A DNA stretch of 64,000 nt from Bradyrhizobium guangzhouense (GTDB lineage Bacteria > Pseudomonadota > Alphaproteobacteria > Rhizobiales > Xanthobacteraceae), in assembly GCF_004114955.1 (NCBI RefSeq), contig NZ_CP030054.1:124001-188000 (forward strand). Direction: 5' to 3'. Numbering within the stretch: the stretch's first letter is position 1; every line of letters begins with the position of its first letter. This document shows, piece after piece, positions 32,531-41,543 of the stretch. The position numbers were made by a program, and so were the translations under genes. Under the pieces are notes generated by a model that did not search any database, was not told where the DNA came from, and saw only the letters and a program-made list of their open reading frames with translations.

Positions 32531-32928
32531 CGGCGTCCAAGCACATCGAGGACCCGCGCCAGCGCCTCCGGATCGACGTGCGCATCCACCCGGATGCACC
32601 GTCGGTTGCCGAGATCGATCTCTATCAATCCAGTACGTGCGGCTGCCGCCGAGCGAACTCGGCCATCAACCGTAGGCAAAAGCTTCGCAGTTTCTTCAGC
32701 CGAGGCCGCTACGGCGGCGATCTGCACCGGCGTAAAAGATGGTGCAACTTGTTCCGATGTCCGTGCTTGTCGACGCCAGGTAAACACCAGGCTGGCCGCT
32801 ACTCCGTTGCGCCGCGCGACTTCAGTTACCTTCGCGCCCGGTACTAGCGTCTCCTCGACAATCCGTGCCTTGTCGTCCTGCGACCAACGCCGCCGCCGCT
32901 CAAGCCCGCCCAAAACTTCGACCCGCAT
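32527..32928 (-). CDS. tnpA: IS66 TnpA (OrfA) DNA-binding protein
   Basis: A 133-residue protein with the IS66/IS3-type N-terminal helix-turn-helix: RRRWSQDDKARIVEETLVPG, VTEVARRNGVAASLVFTWRR. First gene of the IS66 operon, overlapping tnpB. Uninterrupted. It is required together with TnpB and TnpC for IS66 movement in studied members. Confidence 0.9.
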   Translation of the reverse strand: MRVEVLGGLERRRRWSQDDKARIVEETLVPGAKVTEVARRNGVAASLVFTWRRQARTSEQVAPSFTPVQIAAVAASAEETAKLLPTVDGRVRSAAAARTGLIEIDLGNRRCIRVDAHVDPEALARVLDVLGRR

Positions 32929-33015
32929 CGCCTGATGACCTTAAAGCTAGACTTAAGGTCACACGCTTCGCGAATTACCACCCGTCACGCAAGACGGTCC
33001 TCGTCGGAGGCGTAC

Positions 33016-33023
33016 TTTCAAGT
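33016..33023. repeat. Right 8-bp target duplication of IS66 element
   Basis: TTTCAAGT, identical to 26614-26621. The DNA beyond (33024-33224, about 200 bp) shows no gene. Confidence 0.92.
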
Positions 33024-33224
33024 GGACGAGAATGTCGGCTCGCTTCGAACGCAGAATGGGGCCCAGCGCGCCTGTGAGCCCGTAGCGGGCGCGTCAAGTT
33101 GCTGAGGTCAAGTCAGCAAACTCCGCTGCTGGAGTTTTCCAAACAGCCGCTCAAATCTAGGGAGAAGTCAGCCGAACCGGTCTACGATTAGCGTCGGCCG
33201 TCAAAGCAATCTGGAACGCGCCAC

Positions 33225-33926
33225 TTAAGGCGCGAGGTAGCGCAGAAGTTCCGGATTCGTGCGGATATCGGCTGCAGCGCCTTGTAGTGCGATACGGCCG
33301 CGATCAAGGACATAGGCCTTGCTCGCCACGCGCAACGCGAGATCGAGGTGCTGTTCGACGATGATGACCGCGATTTCCTTGGCGAGTTCAATGAGACGTT
33401 CGGTAATCTCTTCGATGACGCCGATCCAGACGCCCTCGGTCGGCTCATCCAGCAGCAGCAGCTTTGGGTTCCCCAGGAGGGCGCGCCCGATCGCTAACAT
33501 CTTACGCTCGCCACCAGAAAGCGTACCAGCCGCCTGGTCCAGGCGGTGGCCGAGCTTGGGAAAGATCGCCAGGACCCGATCGATCGCCGAAGCGTCGGTG
33601 TTGAAGAGGGAGCCCATTGCAAGATTATCCCGCACTGAAAGGCGTGAGAACACTGAGTGCTCTTGCGGCACATAGCCGATGCCGGCGCGCACGCGTTGCT
33701 CGGTCTGGAGCCGATTGAAATCGTGGCCATCGAAGACTACCTCGCCTCTCCAGCTTGGTAGCTCGCCAACGATAGCTTTCATAAGCGTGGTCTTGCCTGC
33801 ACCGTTGCGCCCAAGCACGGCGGTACCACCACGCCACGGAATGTCGAGGCTCAGGTCAAACAGCACCTGGCTGCGACCATAACCGGCGTCGAGATGTCTT
33901 ATGTCGAGAAAGCGTTGTTCAAGCAC
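33225..33926 (-). CDS. ABC transporter ATP-binding protein, LivF-type
   Basis: A 233-residue ATPase from GTG 33926, overlapping the end of the LivG-type gene; the longer frame to 33995 lies inside that gene. Walker A LGRNGAGKTTLMK, signature TLSGGERKMLAIGRAL, Walker B LLLLDEPTEG. It belongs to the branched-chain amino acid/urea (HAAT) class. Last gene of the amidase operon. Confidence 0.9.
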   Translation of the reverse strand: MLEQRFLDIRHLDAGYGRSQVLFDLSLDIPWRGGTAVLGRNGAGKTTLMKAIVGELPSWRGEVVFDGHDFNRLQTEQRVRAGIGYVPQEHSVFSRLSVRDNLAMGSLFNTDASAIDRVLAIFPKLGHRLDQAAGTLSGGERKMLAIGRALLGNPKLLLLDEPTEGVWIGVIEEITERLIELAKEIAVIIVEQHLDLALRVASKAYVLDRGRIALQGAAADIRTNPELLRYLAP

Positions 33927-34653
33927 GGCGCAAATAGATCTCCTGGACACTTTTGTCAGCCTGGATCTCAGCGACGCTTCCTGTCGCCAGCACACGGCCC
34001 TGGTCGAGGACGGTGAGGCGGTCGCAAATGTCGCGGATGAAATCGAGATCGTGCTCGACGATAACGAGGGAGCAGTGCTCCTTTATTGGTCGCAACAGTT
34101 CGCCAGTGACGCGACGCTCCTCCAGGCTCATGCCTCCGGTAGGCTCGTCCAGCAGCAGGAGCCGGGGTTTTCCCGCGAGCGCCATCGCAATCTCCAGCCA
34201 TTGCTGCTGGCCATGGGATAGCGCTGCTGCTGCATCGAACGCACGATCGGCAAGACGAAACTGGGTGAGCATCATCATGACCTGGTCGTGCAGCTGTCTG
34301 CGGCTGCGCGAGAACACAAGATCAAAAAGAGAGCAGTGCCCCTGCAGGGCAAGGAGGATGTTGTCGTAGAGGGTGAGGGATGGCAGAACCGATGTGATTT
34401 GGAACTTCAGGCTCATGCCAGCGCGCGCGCGCTCGGTGGGGGTGAATGTGGTAATATCAGTGTTGATGAATCGGACTTTGCCTTGCGTCGGTACCTCCGC
34501 CCCCGCGATGCACTTCATCAGCGTGCTTTTCCCCGAGCCGTTCGGCCCGATCAACCCGTGGAACTCGTTCTCGCGGACGGTGAGCGCCGCACCGTCGACT
34601 GCCGTGAGCTTGCCGAAGATCTTTCGAATGCCTGCAGCTTCAAGAAGCGGCAT
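33919..34653 (-). CDS. ABC transporter ATP-binding protein, LivG-type
   Basis: A 244-residue ATPase: Walker A LIGPNGSGKSTLMK, signature ALSHGQQQWLEIAMAL, Walker B LLLLDEPTGG, and the LivG-type C-terminus with KSVQEIYL. It overlaps the preceding permease gene by 14 bp. Works as heterodimer with the LivF-type ATPase. Confidence 0.9.
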   Translation of the reverse strand: MPLLEAAGIRKIFGKLTAVDGAALTVRENEFHGLIGPNGSGKSTLMKCIAGAEVPTQGKVRFINTDITTFTPTERARAGMSLKFQITSVLPSLTLYDNILLALQGHCSLFDLVFSRSRRQLHDQVMMMLTQFRLADRAFDAAAALSHGQQQWLEIAMALAGKPRLLLLDEPTGGMSLEERRVTGELLRPIKEHCSLVIVEHDLDFIRDICDRLTVLDQGRVLATGSVAEIQADKSVQEIYLRRA

Positions 34654-35746
34654 GATGCTGCGCCCTCTTCTTGTCTTGCGCTTTGGCGGCGAAACTGCCT
34701 ACCCGCTCGCGCTCCGTCAACACCAGGCTGATAAGCCCAAGCGGCCGAAAAAGGATTACCAGGAGCAGGAGCACGCCCAGGATGATCGGCCAGATATCGC
34801 GGTAATTGTCCGACAGCCAGAAGGAGAGACCTTCGACAATCGCCGTACCGATCACCGCACCGATCAGCGTGCCGGAACCGCCGAACAGAACGTAGAGCAC
34901 GACTTGCGTGGAGACGACAACGCCAATCATATTGGGCCACACAAAACCCTCGTGGAAGGCATAGAGGCTGCCGCTCAGGCCTGCGATGGCGCCACCGATC
35001 GCGAACACTATGGCTTTTAGATGCTGTGTCCGGTAGCCGAAAAAGGCAATGCGTTGCTCGTTCTCGCGGAGGCCTGCGAGTGCAAGACCGAACTGCGAGC
35101 GCACCAGGAAACGGCATGCAACGTAGACGATGACAAGAAGCCCTAGTGCCAGATAGTAAAAGTTCGACCCTTCCGATAATTCGTAGGAGCCGAGCGTCAT
35201 CGGCGGAATCGAGGGAATGCCGTTCTGGCCGCCGAGATAGTACCAGCCACGCGCGAGGCGATCCGCCGCATAGGCACCGGTGAGCGTACCGAGCGAAACG
35301 AAGATCATGCTGGCCGGATGCCGTCCGAGTAGGAGGAACCCACCAAGTAGCAGCGCGAATACGAGGCCAATCAGCGTGCCCGCCGGCAGTACCAAAAGGA
35401 TTGAGGTGATATCGAGGTCGCGCGCAAGCAGCGCAACGCCGTAGCCTGCGGAGCCGAAGAAGAGGGCCTGCCCAAAGCTCATGATTCCGGCATAGCCCCA
35501 GACCAGATCGAACGAGAGAGCGAAGAGCGCCAGGATCACAACGCGAGTGGCAAACACCGTAAGATAGTCGTGAAGCATCACCGGAAGGACTAGTGCTCCA
35601 ATCAGCACTAGTCCTTCGATGATGAGCAGGACACGTCGTGCACGACTGACCTGTCCTGCAAAGGCGATTTCAGCCATGTCAGCCGTCGCACAATTCACTT
35701 CTAGCGTGGGCACCGATGGCCTCTCTACCGCGCTTGTCGCTTTCAC
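34640..35746 (-). CDS. ABC transporter permease, LivM-type
   Basis: A 368-residue inner-membrane permease with about ten hydrophobic segments and family motifs SFDLVWGYAGIMSFGQALFF and GLRENEQRIAFFGY. A GTG at 35746 opens the frame; ATG at 35677 is an alternative that would begin just before the first membrane helix. It forms the channel with the LivH-type permease. Confidence 0.88.
   Translation of the reverse strand: MKATSAVERPSVPTLEVNCATADMAEIAFAGQVSRARRVLLIIEGLVLIGALVLPVMLHDYLTVFATRVVILALFALSFDLVWGYAGIMSFGQALFFGSAGYGVALLARDLDITSILLVLPAGTLIGLVFALLLGGFLLLGRHPASMIFVSLGTLTGAYAADRLARGWYYLGGQNGIPSIPPMTLGSYELSEGSNFYYLALGLLVIVYVACRFLVRSQFGLALAGLRENEQRIAFFGYRTQHLKAIVFAIGGAIAGLSGSLYAFHEGFVWPNMIGVVVSTQVVLYVLFGGSGTLIGAVIGTAIVEGLSFWLSDNYRDIWPIILGVLLLLVILFRPLGLISLVLTERERVGSFAAKAQDKKRAQHHAAS
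35584..35617. repeat. Perfect inverted repeat within livM coding region
   Basis: Arms of 14 bp (GAAGGACTAGTGCT / AGCACTAGTCCTTC) with a 6-nt loop lie inside the livM-type frame, where they encode the hydrophobic GLVL...ALVL stretch. On the mRNA this is a strong hairpin just after the substrate-binding gene. Confidence 0.8.
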
Positions 35747-35755
35747 AGTGATTCG

Positions 35756-36976
35756 TCAACATTGCCCGGGATCGACAAGCCCATTGCTGCGTTGCACGAC
35801 TTGAAAAACCCCGCTCTTGCACACGGCCGTGTACATGTTCATCTTACAGTGCCGCTTGCCCGGCACCATCTCGGCGGGGCCGCCCGGACCCTCCGCGATC
35901 TTTGCGTGATCGAGCGTCGCAGCAACCGACTCGCGATCGACCTTTCCGGCCTCTTTGACGGCAGCTTCCCAAAGTTTCAGCCCGCGATATGTACTGGGAG
36001 CGGCACTGCTCGCGGCAAATAGAGAATCGCCTGGATAGTCCTTATCATAGGCAGCCTGAATTCTGGCGGAGACCGGGTCATCTTTGGCGACGGCTTTGTA
36101 ATAATCGAGACAACTCGCAAGCCCTTCCATCTCATTGACCGGATGGAGGCTGAGATAATTCTCGTCCTCGTTGACGGCAGCAAGCCGTCCGCCGTTCTTC
36201 AGATAGCCCGCTTCATAGAGCTGTTTGAACAAAGGACCGACGCCGGGTGGAATAACGGTGTTAAAGACGGTGTCGGCCTTGTTGGACATGATCGCGTGGA
36301 CAGTGGCGGAGAAATCCACTTGGTCTAAAGGATAATACTCCTCGAACACGACCTCGCCGCCATTGGCTTCGATTAACTTGCGAGCATATGCATTCAGGTT
36401 ACGCGGCCAAATGTAGTTGGAACCTGGAAGGGCAAATCTCTTGCCGCCGTTCTTGATCAGCCACGGGATAAATGTGTCGCATTGCTGCGCCGGTGTGGCG
36501 CCGCTGCAGAACAGGTATGGCGTGCATTCCCCCCCTTCATAAAATTGCGGATAGATATAGAGCGTCTTGCCCCGAGAAACGATCACATCCTTGATCGCAT
36601 TGCGCATTGAGCTCGCGAGGCCGCCTAGGACCATGTCCACCTTGTCCCGCTGGATCAGCTTGCGCACGTTGCCTACAGCGACCGATTCATTGGAGGCGGT
36701 GTCTTCGATGTACAGCTCGATCGGCCGGCCCAAAAGACCACCTGAATTGTTGATCTCCTTGATGACCATTTTGGCGACGTTGGCATCCGCCTTTCCGGCA
36801 AAGCCGATCGGGCCGGTCAGATCGATCGCGATGCCGACCTTGATGGGACCTTCGGCCGCATTGGCCCAGTCGGGACGGATCACCCAGCTACTCGCTCCTG
36901 TGGCGATTGCACCGGCCGTGAAGGCAAAGTTCGAAAGGAAACGACGGCGTGTGAAATTGAGTCGATCAACAGCCAT
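35756..36976 (-). CDS. ABC transporter substrate-binding protein, amide/urea-type
   Basis: A 406-residue protein from ATG 36976; the longer frame overlaps the LivH gene. The N-terminus has a twin-arginine-like signal (TRRRFLSNFAFTAGAIATGA). The mature part has VGIAIDLTGPIGFAGKADAN and TLYIYPQFYEGGECTPYLF, typical of AmiC/UrtA-type binding proteins that bind short amides or urea. This supports an amide as the transported compound, fitting the adjacent amidase. Confidence 0.88.
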   Translation of the reverse strand: MAVDRLNFTRRRFLSNFAFTAGAIATGASSWVIRPDWANAAEGPIKVGIAIDLTGPIGFAGKADANVAKMVIKEINNSGGLLGRPIELYIEDTASNESVAVGNVRKLIQRDKVDMVLGGLASSMRNAIKDVIVSRGKTLYIYPQFYEGGECTPYLFCSGATPAQQCDTFIPWLIKNGGKRFALPGSNYIWPRNLNAYARKLIEANGGEVVFEEYYPLDQVDFSATVHAIMSNKADTVFNTVIPPGVGPLFKQLYEAGYLKNGGRLAAVNEDENYLSLHPVNEMEGLASCLDYYKAVAKDDPVSARIQAAYDKDYPGDSLFAASSAAPSTYRGLKLWEAAVKEAGKVDRESVAATLDHAKIAEGPGGPAEMVPGKRHCKMNMYTAVCKSGVFQVVQRSNGLVDPGQC

Positions 36977-36980
36977 ATGA

Positions 36981-37838
36981 CTACACTCCCCCTTGCGCGA
37001 TGAGGCCTTGCGGCCGACACTTGATGAAAACAATGGCAAGCAAGAAGACGAGCACATCGGCGAGGACCGGAGGGATAACCCAGGGCAGCGCCGCGCTGAG
37101 AGCGCCGATGATACCGGCTCCTGCCACTGGGCCCATAAAGGAGCCGACACCGCCAAGCATGACGGCGACAAATCCCTGGATCAGAAAGCGAATTCCGAGA
37201 TCTGCAAACAGATCGAACACCGGCACGATAAGCGCCCCGGCGAGCCCGGCCAAAGCTGCGCCGAAGGCAAAGGTGGTGCCATAGATGAAATTCGTCGAAA
37301 CCCCGGAGGCGCGCGCTAGCGCCGGATTTTCCAGGGTCGCCCGAACGCGCAAGCCGAAGCTTGTGCGGGACAGGAGCAGAAAGCAGCCCCCCATCACCAA
37401 AGCCGTGATCACGAGAATCGTAAAGCGCCAAGCTGAGATGTGTATCGTGGCGATATCTATGGATCCACCGATAGGCTCCGGAACCGTCAGATAAAACCCG
37501 CCAATTAGGCCCCGCACAGACTCCCGGATGATAAGACCGAGCGCATAGGTGCCGAGCATTGCAACGATCGGTGCGGCATAGAAGCGGCGGATGATGAGCG
37601 CTTCGAGTACGAAACCCAGCAATCCGACTAAGATCGGTGCCGCCGCCATACCGAGCCAAACCGGGAGACCATGACTATAGGCGAGATAAGTAATATAAGC
37701 GCCGAGCAGGACGAACTCACCCTGGGCAAAGTTGAAGATGCCCATCATGCTCGCGATGATTCCTAGCCCAAGCACGATCAACACGATAATCGCACCGAAG
37801 CTCAGGATCTCGAATGCCGCCATGAATGCACTAGTCAT
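36981..37838 (-). CDS. ABC transporter permease, LivH-type
   Basis: A 285-residue permease with about eight membrane segments; FNFAQGEFVLLGAYITYLAY and GLRVRATLENPALARASGV are family signatures. It stands between the amidase gene and the binding-protein gene and is closely spaced with both, so one operon is likely. Confidence 0.9.
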   Translation of the reverse strand: MTSAFMAAFEILSFGAIIVLIVLGLGIIASMMGIFNFAQGEFVLLGAYITYLAYSHGLPVWLGMAAAPILVGLLGFVLEALIIRRFYAAPIVAMLGTYALGLIIRESVRGLIGGFYLTVPEPIGGSIDIATIHISAWRFTILVITALVMGGCFLLLSRTSFGLRVRATLENPALARASGVSTNFIYGTTFAFGAALAGLAGALIVPVFDLFADLGIRFLIQGFVAVMLGGVGSFMGPVAGAGIIGALSAALPWVIPPVLADVLVFLLAIVFIKCRPQGLIAQGGV

Positions 37839-37871
37839 ATGCCGCGATCCAGTCGCACTATCGTCTCGGCC

Positions 37872-39416
37872 TCACATCTTCTTCCAGTCGCCTATCTGTT
37901 CGAAGGCATGGGCGGCGCGGTAGATGGTGGATTCCTCGAAGTGGCGACCGACCAGCATTAGGCCCACTGGCAGGCCGTCGACCATTCCGCAGGGCAGCGA
38001 CATAGCTGGATGATGCGTAATGTCGAATGGCGCGGTGTTGGTGAACATCTCAATCGCGCGCGTGAAGTAGTCCTCGCGACTGGCATTGGATGGCGGCAGC
38101 GGGGTTGCCTTCATCGGCGTCGTCGGCATGAGGAGGAGATCATAGCTCTCGAGAGCTTTGTCATATGCCGTAGCGAGGCGGCGGGAGATGTTGAGCGCCT
38201 TGCCGTAAAACCTGGACCCGAAGGTGTTGTTGATATAGGTCCCCCACAACATAAACAGCTTGTTAGTCTCGGACAATGAGTCCGCCTTCTGCCGCCACCC
38301 GCGATGGAAATCCATCAGGGAGGTTGGATAAAGATCGCCTCGGCTGAGACCATAGCCGTCACCGAACATCATGGTCTGGACAGCCCCCTCAGTTCCGATG
38401 GGGGTCCAGATCGCCGCGCCTAGAAGGTGCATCGGAATCGAGACGATCTCTACGGTCGCGCCGAGATCTTTGAAGCGCTTTGCGGCCTCACGCACGCTTT
38501 CGTTCACGGCAGCTTCTGCGGACGGCTGCTCGAAGCCCTCCTTGAGGATACCAATCTTCATCCCTTTGATGCCCGCACCCAAGGCCTTGGTGTATTCATC
38601 CACCTTCGGAGCCTTGATGCGCGAATCGTAGCCGTCGTCGCCGGCGATCACCTCGAGTAGCAGGGCGTTGTCGGCCACCGTTGCCGTAATCGGCCCGGTG
38701 TGGTCGATAAAGATCTCAATCGGCATTATTCCTGTATAGGGAACGAGACCCCAAGTCGGCTTCATACCGTACGTGCCGCAGAATGAGGATGGCATTCGGA
38801 TCGAACCGCCCTGATCGCCGCCGATCGCAATGTCGACCTCGCGTAGTGCGACCACAACCCCGCTTCCGGAGGAAGAACCGCCGGCCGAATAGCCCATCTT
38901 GTGTGGATTGTGGACCGGGCCAGTCGCGTTGGTGTGGCTGCCGCCAGAGAGACAGAAGGCTTCGCAGTGAACCTTGCCCACAATTTCGGCGCCAGCATCA
39001 AGCATGCGTGTAACGATGGTGGCGTCAAAATCGGGTACGTAGCCTTCGAGGGTGGCCGAGCCATTCATCATAGGCACTCCGGCCAACATAATGTTGTCCT
39101 TCAAGGCAACGGTCTTGCCTTTCAGTTTTCCGCTGCCGGCGCCTTTGATGTTGGTTTTGCGGTACCAAGCATTGCGAGTGTTTTCGTCTGGCGATGGCCG
39201 ATAGCCGGGCGTCCGCGGATATTTGACCACGGGCAACTCGTCGGGCATCGCGGCAACGAGATTGTATGCGTCCAGCGAGCCCCGCATCAAACCGCGGAAC
39301 GAGGCGACATCTTCGTCGGTCAACGAAAGACCACACTGCTTGGCAACTTCGAGAAGCTGGGTGGGAGTCGGAAGGGAAACTGACACGCGGCTCTCCTGAA
39401 AGGTTGATCCCGTCAT
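37872..39416 (-). CDS. Amidase (amidase-signature family)
   Basis: A 514-residue enzyme from ATG 39416 (MTGSTFQESRVSVSLPTP). The catalytic Ser-cisSer-Lys elements are visible: KTVALKDNIMLAG (Lys), GYSAGGSSSGSGVVVAL and GGDQGGSIRMPSSFCGTYG (Ser pair and nucleophile). Overall similar to amidases of nitrile-hydratase and amide-utilisation clusters. It heads an operon with a five-gene transporter of amide-binding type, suggesting uptake and hydrolysis of an amide to acid and ammonia. Confidence 0.9.
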   Translation of the reverse strand: MTGSTFQESRVSVSLPTPTQLLEVAKQCGLSLTDEDVASFRGLMRGSLDAYNLVAAMPDELPVVKYPRTPGYRPSPDENTRNAWYRKTNIKGAGSGKLKGKTVALKDNIMLAGVPMMNGSATLEGYVPDFDATIVTRMLDAGAEIVGKVHCEAFCLSGGSHTNATGPVHNPHKMGYSAGGSSSGSGVVVALREVDIAIGGDQGGSIRMPSSFCGTYGMKPTWGLVPYTGIMPIEIFIDHTGPITATVADNALLLEVIAGDDGYDSRIKAPKVDEYTKALGAGIKGMKIGILKEGFEQPSAEAAVNESVREAAKRFKDLGATVEIVSIPMHLLGAAIWTPIGTEGAVQTMMFGDGYGLSRGDLYPTSLMDFHRGWRQKADSLSETNKLFMLWGTYINNTFGSRFYGKALNISRRLATAYDKALESYDLLLMPTTPMKATPLPPSNASREDYFTRAIEMFTNTAPFDITHHPAMSLPCGMVDGLPVGLMLVGRHFEESTIYRAAHAFEQIGDWKKM

Positions 39417-39828
39417 TGGGACACGCGGCGTTCTTCTGTCGTGGCCGCTTATCAGATTAGCCGTAGGTAAAGCGCAGCAGGGCGCTCGGCCCCAGAAGGT
39501 GCGCAACGCAAGTTGGGTAATATTGGGTAAAACGACGCTGAATGCGTCTGCCAGTGCAGGCGTTTCGCCGATCTGTCCTGCCTCGCCGGCTTGTCTTTGA
39601 GCCCTTAGGTCTTTTTGACGGGCTGGTAAGGCGACAAGTGAACCGGTCTCGTCACCTTAGAGTTGAAATATGGCACGGATCTGACAATGCAGCGGATTAC
39701 ATCAGAGGCCTAAGCATTTCAAAGTAACAACCAGCCAATTTCGGCGATCACGCGCTTCCCCTAACTGGCGCGAACTGCCGCGCGCCAAGCTCACGATCGT
39801 ACGCGCATTCGCCACCACCTTAATCCAC
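39417..39828. other. Promoter region and repeat relic
   Basis: About 410 bp between the amidase start and the SnoaL-like gene end. The part 39490-39700 resembles 61985-62180 (shared CTTAGAGTTG, ATCTGACA(A/G)TGCA blocks and a TTTTTG...GGTAAGGCG region), so it may be a diverged copy of one mobile-element end. No gene seen. Confidence 0.45.
39511..39530. promoter_or_regulatory. Candidate operator: tandem GGGTAA motif upstream of amidase
   Basis: AGTTGGGTAATATTGGGTAA contains two TTGGGTAA-like units 10 bp apart, 95-115 bp upstream of the amidase start. It matches the motif at 26559-26576 upstream of the Tm-1-like operon. Confidence 0.4.
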
Positions 39829-40206
39829 CTAAAGGGGGGTGGTAGATGAATGATGGTGTAAAATCTTCCAGGAGGCATCATGACGGCGCAGCACAAACGT
39901 AAATCGGGCGGGTGTCGCCACTTGCAGATCATGCCGCGTTTCAGAAAAGACATAATTTCCGACGGCCATAACAATGTCAGCCGCCAAGCTGACGCAATGA
40001 CATACGTCAAATTTTACCCTTGCGGTGCCATGGAAGTAGGTGCGTATTTCTGCGACACCGATGTAGAGCGTGGAACTAGACGTACCGTGAAGCAAGGCAT
40101 CATCTGCGTATAACGCAACAAGATACTCCGGCTTGCCAGAGTTGAACGCTCGCGCCCAAGCTTCCAAGAAGGCACGCACATCCAGCACAACTTTGTCGTT
40201 GTTCAC
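39829..40206 (-). CDS. SnoaL-like / NTF2-fold protein (DUF4440-type)
   Basis: A 125-residue protein: VRAFLEAWARAFNSGKPEYLVALYADDALLHGT at the N-terminus and FTFVLRRHDASWKILHHHSS at the C-terminus, the pattern of SgcJ/EcaC and calcium/calmodulin-associated NTF2-fold proteins. These bind small ligands or act as isomerases/cyclases. No partner gene is obvious. Confidence 0.75.
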   Translation of the reverse strand: MNNDKVVLDVRAFLEAWARAFNSGKPEYLVALYADDALLHGTSSSTLYIGVAEIRTYFHGTARVKFDVCHCVSLAADIVMAVGNYVFSETRHDLQVATPARFTFVLRRHDASWKILHHHSSTTPL

Positions 40207-40634
40207 GATGAACGCCTCTTCAGCGGAGAAATGGCGACCGGAAGCGATAAGAGTGGGTTGGCCTTACCATCTGATATAAGGAAACCTCTTGCATATGCAC
40301 TGCATTTTTGATCCGTTCGTTCATGCTTCCGACTGCGCGCTCATCCACGATCTTGTTGAGGTCGCTGCTTGTCAGCGGAGCGCAACGTTTTTTGCAAGCT
40401 CGCCTCCTCTATGCAGCTTGTCGGTCATTATGTTCTCATTGCGAGCCAGCAGTACCTTCGCCACCCCGTCCGGGTCCACACCAAATTGGTGATGGGGCCG
40501 CAAAAGAATTGGCGCGAACTCAACAAGTACGGACCGAGTTCAGAAGTGTTCGCAGAGGATCAGGGGCAGCGACGTGAAGTCGCTGCTTCGAGCCCTTGAT
40601 CGCCGCGTATACGACGCAGCCCTGATACACCGGC
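40207..40634. other. No gene recognised
   Basis: About 430 bp between the SnoaL-like and AraC genes. Short plus-strand frames (about 70-90 codons) are present but share no recognisable motif; probably non-coding or relic. Confidence 0.4.
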
Positions 40635-41543
40635 TTATCTTCCCTCAGCTCGCCGCCAGGTGCTGGGACTGGTGCCAGTGCTGCGCTTAAATTCACGGCT
40701 GAAGTGATAGACGTCACAAAAACCGCAGCGTTCGGCGATTGCGCCGAGCCCAGCGTCACTTTCCAAGAGCAGCTTTTGCGCCATCATGATCCGCTCTCGA
40801 ATCAACAAGCGCCTTGGGCTGATCTGCAGATGCCCTTGAAATAGCCGCCGCGTCTGTGCGGCGCTGAGGCCAGTGACCGAGGCGAGTTCATCGGCGTGCC
40901 AGGATCGCTCCGGGGACTGCCGCATCTTTAAAATGATGGCTCGCAATGGGGCCGGGAGACGGGATTCACCGTGCTTCGAGGAAGGTGCTGCGATGAGGTG
41001 AAGCAGTTCCGCCACGAGGCAGTTAAGTGCCAAATCGACGTTATCATCCCTGGCGCGCAAGACATCAAATAGTCTTGCGAACCACCGTTCGATCTCGTTC
41101 GGCACTGATATCGTTGCTAGCGTTGCTCCGGTGCCGAACACCTTTCGCCGAATGGCCGCACAGTCGGGCCCGTCGATCCGCACCCACAGAACAGTCCAGG
41201 GATCATTTTCATCCGGCCAGTGCGCATGCGACGTTTCGTTGGCAATCCAGATCAACTGACCGCGCTCAACAGTCGATGTCCTGCCTTCGCTGACTACAAA
41301 GCCGCGCCCAGCGGAGCAGTATAGAATGTCCTGGCCCGGATAATTGTCTCGAGCGATGTGATGATCACGTGCGGTGATGGCCTTGCCCGCCCTAAGTACC
41401 GTAAAGGCGCATCGGGTCCAGGCAGCATCAGGGAGGACGTACTGATGGCTCTCAGGAAAAAGTGTGCGCTGCGGCAAGCCGGCCATGCGCGTTTTATATA
41501 AATTGAAGCGTGCTTTGTCCATTCCCGCTGGGGCTTTCTGCAT
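40635..41543 (-). CDS. AraC-family transcriptional regulator
   Basis: A 302-residue protein. The N-terminal cupin-like sensor (about 40-150) has YPGQDILYCSAGRGFVVSEG; the C-terminal double helix-turn-helix (about 205-300) has WHADELASVTGLSAAQTRRL and LGAIAERCGFCDVYHFSREFKRSTGTSPSTWRR. It is divergent from the PfkB-headed catabolic operon, 215 bp away, and is the natural candidate for its activator. Confidence 0.88.
   Translation of the reverse strand: MQKAPAGMDKARFNLYKTRMAGLPQRTLFPESHQYVLPDAAWTRCAFTVLRAGKAITARDHHIARDNYPGQDILYCSAGRGFVVSEGRTSTVERGQLIWIANETSHAHWPDENDPWTVLWVRIDGPDCAAIRRKVFGTGATLATISVPNEIERWFARLFDVLRARDDNVDLALNCLVAELLHLIAAPSSKHGESRLPAPLRAIILKMRQSPERSWHADELASVTGLSAAQTRRLFQGHLQISPRRLLIRERIMMAQKLLLESDAGLGAIAERCGFCDVYHFSREFKRSTGTSPSTWRRAEGR

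Larger units (their letters stand above)
26622..33015 (-). mobile_element. IS66-family element carrying two group II introns
   Basis: Imperfect terminal repeats start GTACGC at both ends (18 of 23 positions agree) and the flanks carry a perfect 8-bp duplication (TTTCAAGT), the size made by IS66. Inside are tnpA, tnpB and tnpC on the minus strand. tnpB is split by an 1887-nt group II intron and tnpC by an 1890-nt one. Without introns the element is 2617 bp, a normal IS66 length, with all three genes open. Confidence 0.92.

Noticed and set aside
32312..32599. TnpB-like ORF as a complete 95-residue protein
   Set aside because: Its last residues after VIWH come from reading into the intron; exon 2 at 30465-30296 supplies the real C-terminus.
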